Of a DNA stretch of 7,072 nt, positions 5,255 to 7,072 are shown in pieces (positions within the stretch are counted from its first letter, which is position 1; each line of letters begins with the position of its first letter). Location: positions 1-7,072 of the forward strand of contig JANXDV010000057.1 of NCBI GenBank assembly GCA_025058955.1, written 5' to 3'. A model generated the notes under the pieces. It was not told the DNA's origin and did not search any database. It saw nothing but the letters and a program-made list of their open reading frames with translations. Source of the DNA: Archaeoglobaceae archaeon (lineage in GTDB: Archaea; Halobacteriota; Archaeoglobi; Archaeoglobales; Archaeoglobaceae). The position numbers were made by a program, and so were the translations under genes.

Positions 5255-5686
5255 ATGCAGTTGAAAGAGATCGACTTCAAAGCGTTAAAAGAGAATTGGA
5301 TGCACATACATCTCGAGGATGGAACTATAATAAGATTCAAGTCCGTTTTAACGAGAGTTTTTGACACTGGACAAAGAGACCCAGTTGGAGAGCCGATTTA
5401 TAGAATTGACAGTCAAAACGTAGTTGTTGCAAGGGCTCCCGAAGAGCTAAAGGGTATTCCTTCAGAATTTGTTCCCCCAATTCATGAAATTGCAAAAATA
5501 AGGAAACCGAGTGTTGTTAAGATAAGGGCAATTGTTGGCGAAGATTGGAATGAATACGAGCTTGAAGATGGAAGCAGAATAAAGACGAAGACGATCGTCA
5601 CTAAGGTTCTCAGACTTGATGGATTTTTTGATGCTTATGGAAATCCAATATACATAATTCAGTCTCAGATGGTTGTCTCAAGCTAA
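5255..5686 (+). CDS. Uncharacterised protein with two tandem copies of one domain
   Basis: I do not recognise this 143-residue protein. It is made of two copies of one unit: residues 13-57 (ENWMHIHLEDGTIIRFKSVL... to GEPIYRIDSQNVV) and 96-141 (EDWNEYELEDGSRIKTKTIV... to GNPIYIIQSQMVV). Aligned, they share W, LEDG, I, K, T, V, G, PIY, I, SQ and VV, with one residue inserted in the second copy. Between them is a linker rich in Pro and charged residues (about 59-92). The alternating hydrophobic pattern suggests a small beta-rich fold in each half; no catalytic motif, Cys pair, signal peptide or membrane segment is seen. The ATG at 5255 has a TATA box 25 bases upstream and no ribosome-binding site, so it looks leaderless. 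It diverges from ala and converges on trmI, the two stop codons overlapping. Confidence 0.8.
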   Translation: MQLKEIDFKALKENWMHIHLEDGTIIRFKSVLTRVFDTGQRDPVGEPIYRIDSQNVVVARAPEELKGIPSEFVPPIHEIAKIRKPSVVKIRAIVGEDWNEYELEDGSRIKTKTIVTKVLRLDGFFDAYGNPIYIIQSQMVVSS

Positions 5687-6423
5687 TATTTTCTCCCAAT
5701 AACAATATAACCCGTATGCCAGACGCCAGTAGAGGTTCTTGTGCCAACTCTTTTGATGTCCAAGTCGATGCGTAGAATTTCAAATGCTTCAAGCTCTCGA
5801 AACTCGTTCTTGCTCATAACTTCATACACTTCTCTTGCTGGCTCGATGTAGGGATTGTATACCGCAAGAGCTCCACCGACTTTCAAAATCTGCTTAGCCT
5901 TTGGAATGAAGGCAATATCATCCTTCATATCCAAAACCACAAGGTCAAATTCCTTTTTGAAACCATCAGCTACTTCAACTGCGTCGCCAATGATCTGGTG
6001 AACATTTTTTAACCCAGCAAGCTTAAAATTCCTTCTTGCAATCTTTGCAAATTCTTTCCTTATTTCAACTGTGACAACTTCTCCGAATTTGTTAAAATAA
6101 GCAAGGTAAGCTGCAAGCATTCCACTGCCAGTTCCAGCATCGAAGATGAGCGAATCTGGAGATAAGCCAGTGTAAGCGATGATCGCTCCAATGTCCTTTG
6201 GCATTACTGGAGTAGCACCTCTTCTGAAATGCTTAAAAAATCCTGAAAGATTGAAGGGCACTATTTTGTATTCAACACCGATGTGCGTCTTTATAGTGTC
6301 TCCAAAAGATTTTCCTTTTAATTCACTTAGCTCTATGACTCCATGGTGAGTGTGTAGCTTCCCTTCAAATTTCTCAACGAGAAAACTATGTTTCCCCCTT
6401 GAAAGAACAACTGGAGGTCTCAT
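5683..6423 (-). CDS. trmI: tRNA (adenine-N1)-methyltransferase TrmI
   Basis: A SAM-dependent methyltransferase of 246 residues from the TrmI family, which in archaea makes m1A at tRNA positions 57 and/or 58 and works as a tetramer. An N-terminal beta domain (about 1-65) with HTHHGVIEL is followed by a Rossmann domain: motif I FDAGTGSGMLAAYLA (94-108), the acidic VEIRKEF (Glu120, ribose binding), GDAVE (Asp147), LVVLDM (161-166) and LKVGGALAVYNPY (180-192). It ends with the STGVWHTGYIVI block typical of the family. I see no cysteines, so the intersubunit disulfides reported for some hyperthermophile TrmI enzymes cannot form here. Its ATG overlaps the NAC stop by four bases, so the two are probably translated together. 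Its TAG overlaps the TAA of the convergent repeat protein. Confidence 0.92.
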   Translation of the reverse strand: MRPPVVLSRGKHSFLVEKFEGKLHTHHGVIELSELKGKSFGDTIKTHIGVEYKIVPFNLSGFFKHFRRGATPVMPKDIGAIIAYTGLSPDSLIFDAGTGSGMLAAYLAYFNKFGEVVTVEIRKEFAKIARRNFKLAGLKNVHQIIGDAVEVADGFKKEFDLVVLDMKDDIAFIPKAKQILKVGGALAVYNPYIEPAREVYEVMSKNEFRELEAFEILRIDLDIKRVGTRTSTGVWHTGYIVIGRKY

Positions 6424-6749
6424 CCTTGTAGTTTAAGCAGAGCTTCAGCTATGTCACCTTTTGCTTCAATCAAAGCCTTTCTCGCTGTTTCCTCGTCAAC
6501 ATTCGCTTGTTCCATCACAAGTTTCACGTCTTCTTCACTGATCTGCGGAGCAATTTTAACAACTTCGTATTCTCCAACAACTTGGAAAGTCTCCATTCCC
6601 TTTGCGGAGATCTTGGTTACATTTGGGTTTCTGAAGATCAACTCTTCTGTGCTCGTTTTTATTATCACTTCCTTCGCATCAAGCTCCTCCATTTCGATGC
6701 CCATCTGCTTCATCATCTTCTTCATCTGCTTTGCATTTATCGGAAGCAT
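6420..6749 (-). CDS. nac: Nascent polypeptide-associated complex protein (archaeal NAC)
   Basis: A ribosome-associated chaperone that contacts nascent chains as they leave the exit tunnel; archaeal NAC forms homodimers. The 109 residues show the expected parts: an N-terminal basic, Met-rich helix (QMKKMMKQMGI, 8-18), the beta-rich NAC domain (about 22-67, with KEVIIKTSTEELIF and ETFQVVGEYEVV) and a C-terminal UBA domain (about 70-108, with ISEEDVKLVMEQANVDEETARKA cut by short loops and ending GDIAEALLKL). Length is normal. It starts at ATG 6749, with an AT-rich TATA-like element about 27 bases upstream and no clear ribosome-binding site, which suggests a leaderless message. It leads the nac-trmI operon and overlaps trmI by four bases, linking nascent-chain handling with tRNA modification. 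Confidence 0.94.
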   Translation of the reverse strand: MLPINAKQMKKMMKQMGIEMEELDAKEVIIKTSTEELIFRNPNVTKISAKGMETFQVVGEYEVVKIAPQISEEDVKLVMEQANVDEETARKALIEAKGDIAEALLKLQG

Positions 6750-6771
6750 GGATTAAAGCTGAGCGAAGAAG

Positions 6772-6783
6772 TTAAAATATTTT
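6772..6783 (-). promoter_or_regulatory. Probable TATA box of the nac-trmI operon
   Basis: On the minus strand the AT-rich run AAAATATTTTAA is centred about 27 bases before the NAC ATG, the usual archaeal TATA-to-start distance for a leaderless transcript. It is the only strong AT block in the 90-base gap between nac and the upstream minus-strand gene, which is otherwise unremarkable. Confidence 0.5.
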
Positions 6784-6839
6784 GCCTGAATGATCTGGTT
6801 ATTTTTAATGTTCTCGAGCTTTCATGGAATTCTTAATCT

Positions 6840-7072
6840 TTACCTTCGAGAATCTTCAATGACTTTTTCTAATCTTTCGATGAGGTCTTCCCCAAGAGTT
6901 TCACTAAATATTTTCAACCATTTTAATATATATTTTTTATCAATATTTTCGTTCTTCAATAGAATCGATTTTACATCTTCAAGATCTCTCGGTCGCCCCG
7001 CAATGACCTTCTGGATTATTAAATCCTCAATGGAAGCATACTTCACCAATCCTATATTTATTGACTTTTTTG
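6840..7072 (-). CDS. Nucleotidyltransferase-like protein, C-terminal part (AbiEii/DUF6036-like)
   Basis: The minus strand is open from the window edge to a TAA at 6842-6840, about 77 codons, so this is the C-terminal end of a longer gene rather than a complete small one; a TTG at 7049 would only be an internal codon. The segment KYASIEDLIIQKVIAGRPRDLEDVKSIL is characteristic of the C-terminal half of minimal nucleotidyltransferase-fold proteins of the DUF6036 / AbiEii-like group ('EDLIxxKxxAxRxRDxxDV'), followed by the usual D..YI..WL helix. The catalytic N-terminal half would lie beyond the window. Some relatives are toxins of toxin-antitoxin or abortive-infection systems and others are uncharacterised; no partner gene is visible downstream, where nac follows after 90 bases. 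Family moderately sure, role open. Confidence 0.7.
   Translation of the reverse strand, partial: KKSINIGLVKYASIEDLIIQKVIAGRPRDLEDVKSILLKNENIDKKYILKWLKIFSETLGEDLIERLEKVIEDSRR

Noticed and set aside
6750..6839. A C/D box RNA or small gene in the gap upstream of nac
   Set aside because: Scattered CTGA and ATGA words occur but not in the order or spacing of C, D', C' and D boxes; the open frame crossing it on the plus strand is antisense to nac.

Overview
The window looks like chromosomal DNA from a hyperthermophilic euryarchaeon of the Archaeoglobales (Archaeoglobus, Ferroglobus or Geoglobus type). The proteins read as close relatives of Archaeoglobus fulgidus proteins that I recall: an inositol monophosphatase/fructose-bisphosphatase next to an NAD kinase (AF2372 and AF2373) and an archaeal alanine dehydrogenase (AF1665). 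Other archaeal signs are AT-rich TATA boxes about 25 bases before start codons, leaderless-looking genes, many four-base ATGA overlaps, and a structured RNA far richer in G and C than the genes around it. The species call is inference.

Layout. Bases 1-215 (minus) hold the start of a zinc-ribbon protein of the autoantigen p27 family. Divergent from it, bases 269-2579 (plus) form a tight operon: a UPF0147 protein, a membrane CTP-dependent kinase/cytidylyltransferase-family protein, the IMPase/FBPase and NAD kinase. Bases 2610-2824 (plus) hold a non-coding RNA that folds by eye into three consecutive H/ACA hairpins, each with a kink-turn and an ACA box; it has its own TATA box and overlaps the end of queC in antisense. 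Bases 2809-5203 (minus) form an operon of alanine dehydrogenase, Dph6 and QueC. An uncharacterised protein made of two tandem repeats (5255-5686, plus) diverges from it, sharing a palindromic TATA box. Bases 5683-6749 (minus) are an operon of archaeal NAC and TrmI. Bases 6840-7072 (minus) are the C-terminal end of a nucleotidyltransferase-like protein that runs off the window.

Functional theme. Several products act on the translation apparatus: the H/ACA RNA (guided pseudouridylation), QueC (the preQ0 precursor of tRNA archaeosine), Dph6 (diphthamide on elongation factor 2), TrmI (m1A in tRNA) and NAC (nascent chains at the ribosome). The other operon is metabolic: NADP supply, sugar or inositol phosphate hydrolysis and probably lipid or polyprenol phosphorylation. 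No mobile element, CRISPR array or tRNA gene was seen. The strongest discovery is the triple H/ACA RNA, which ORF-based annotation would miss or mistake for a small protein gene.
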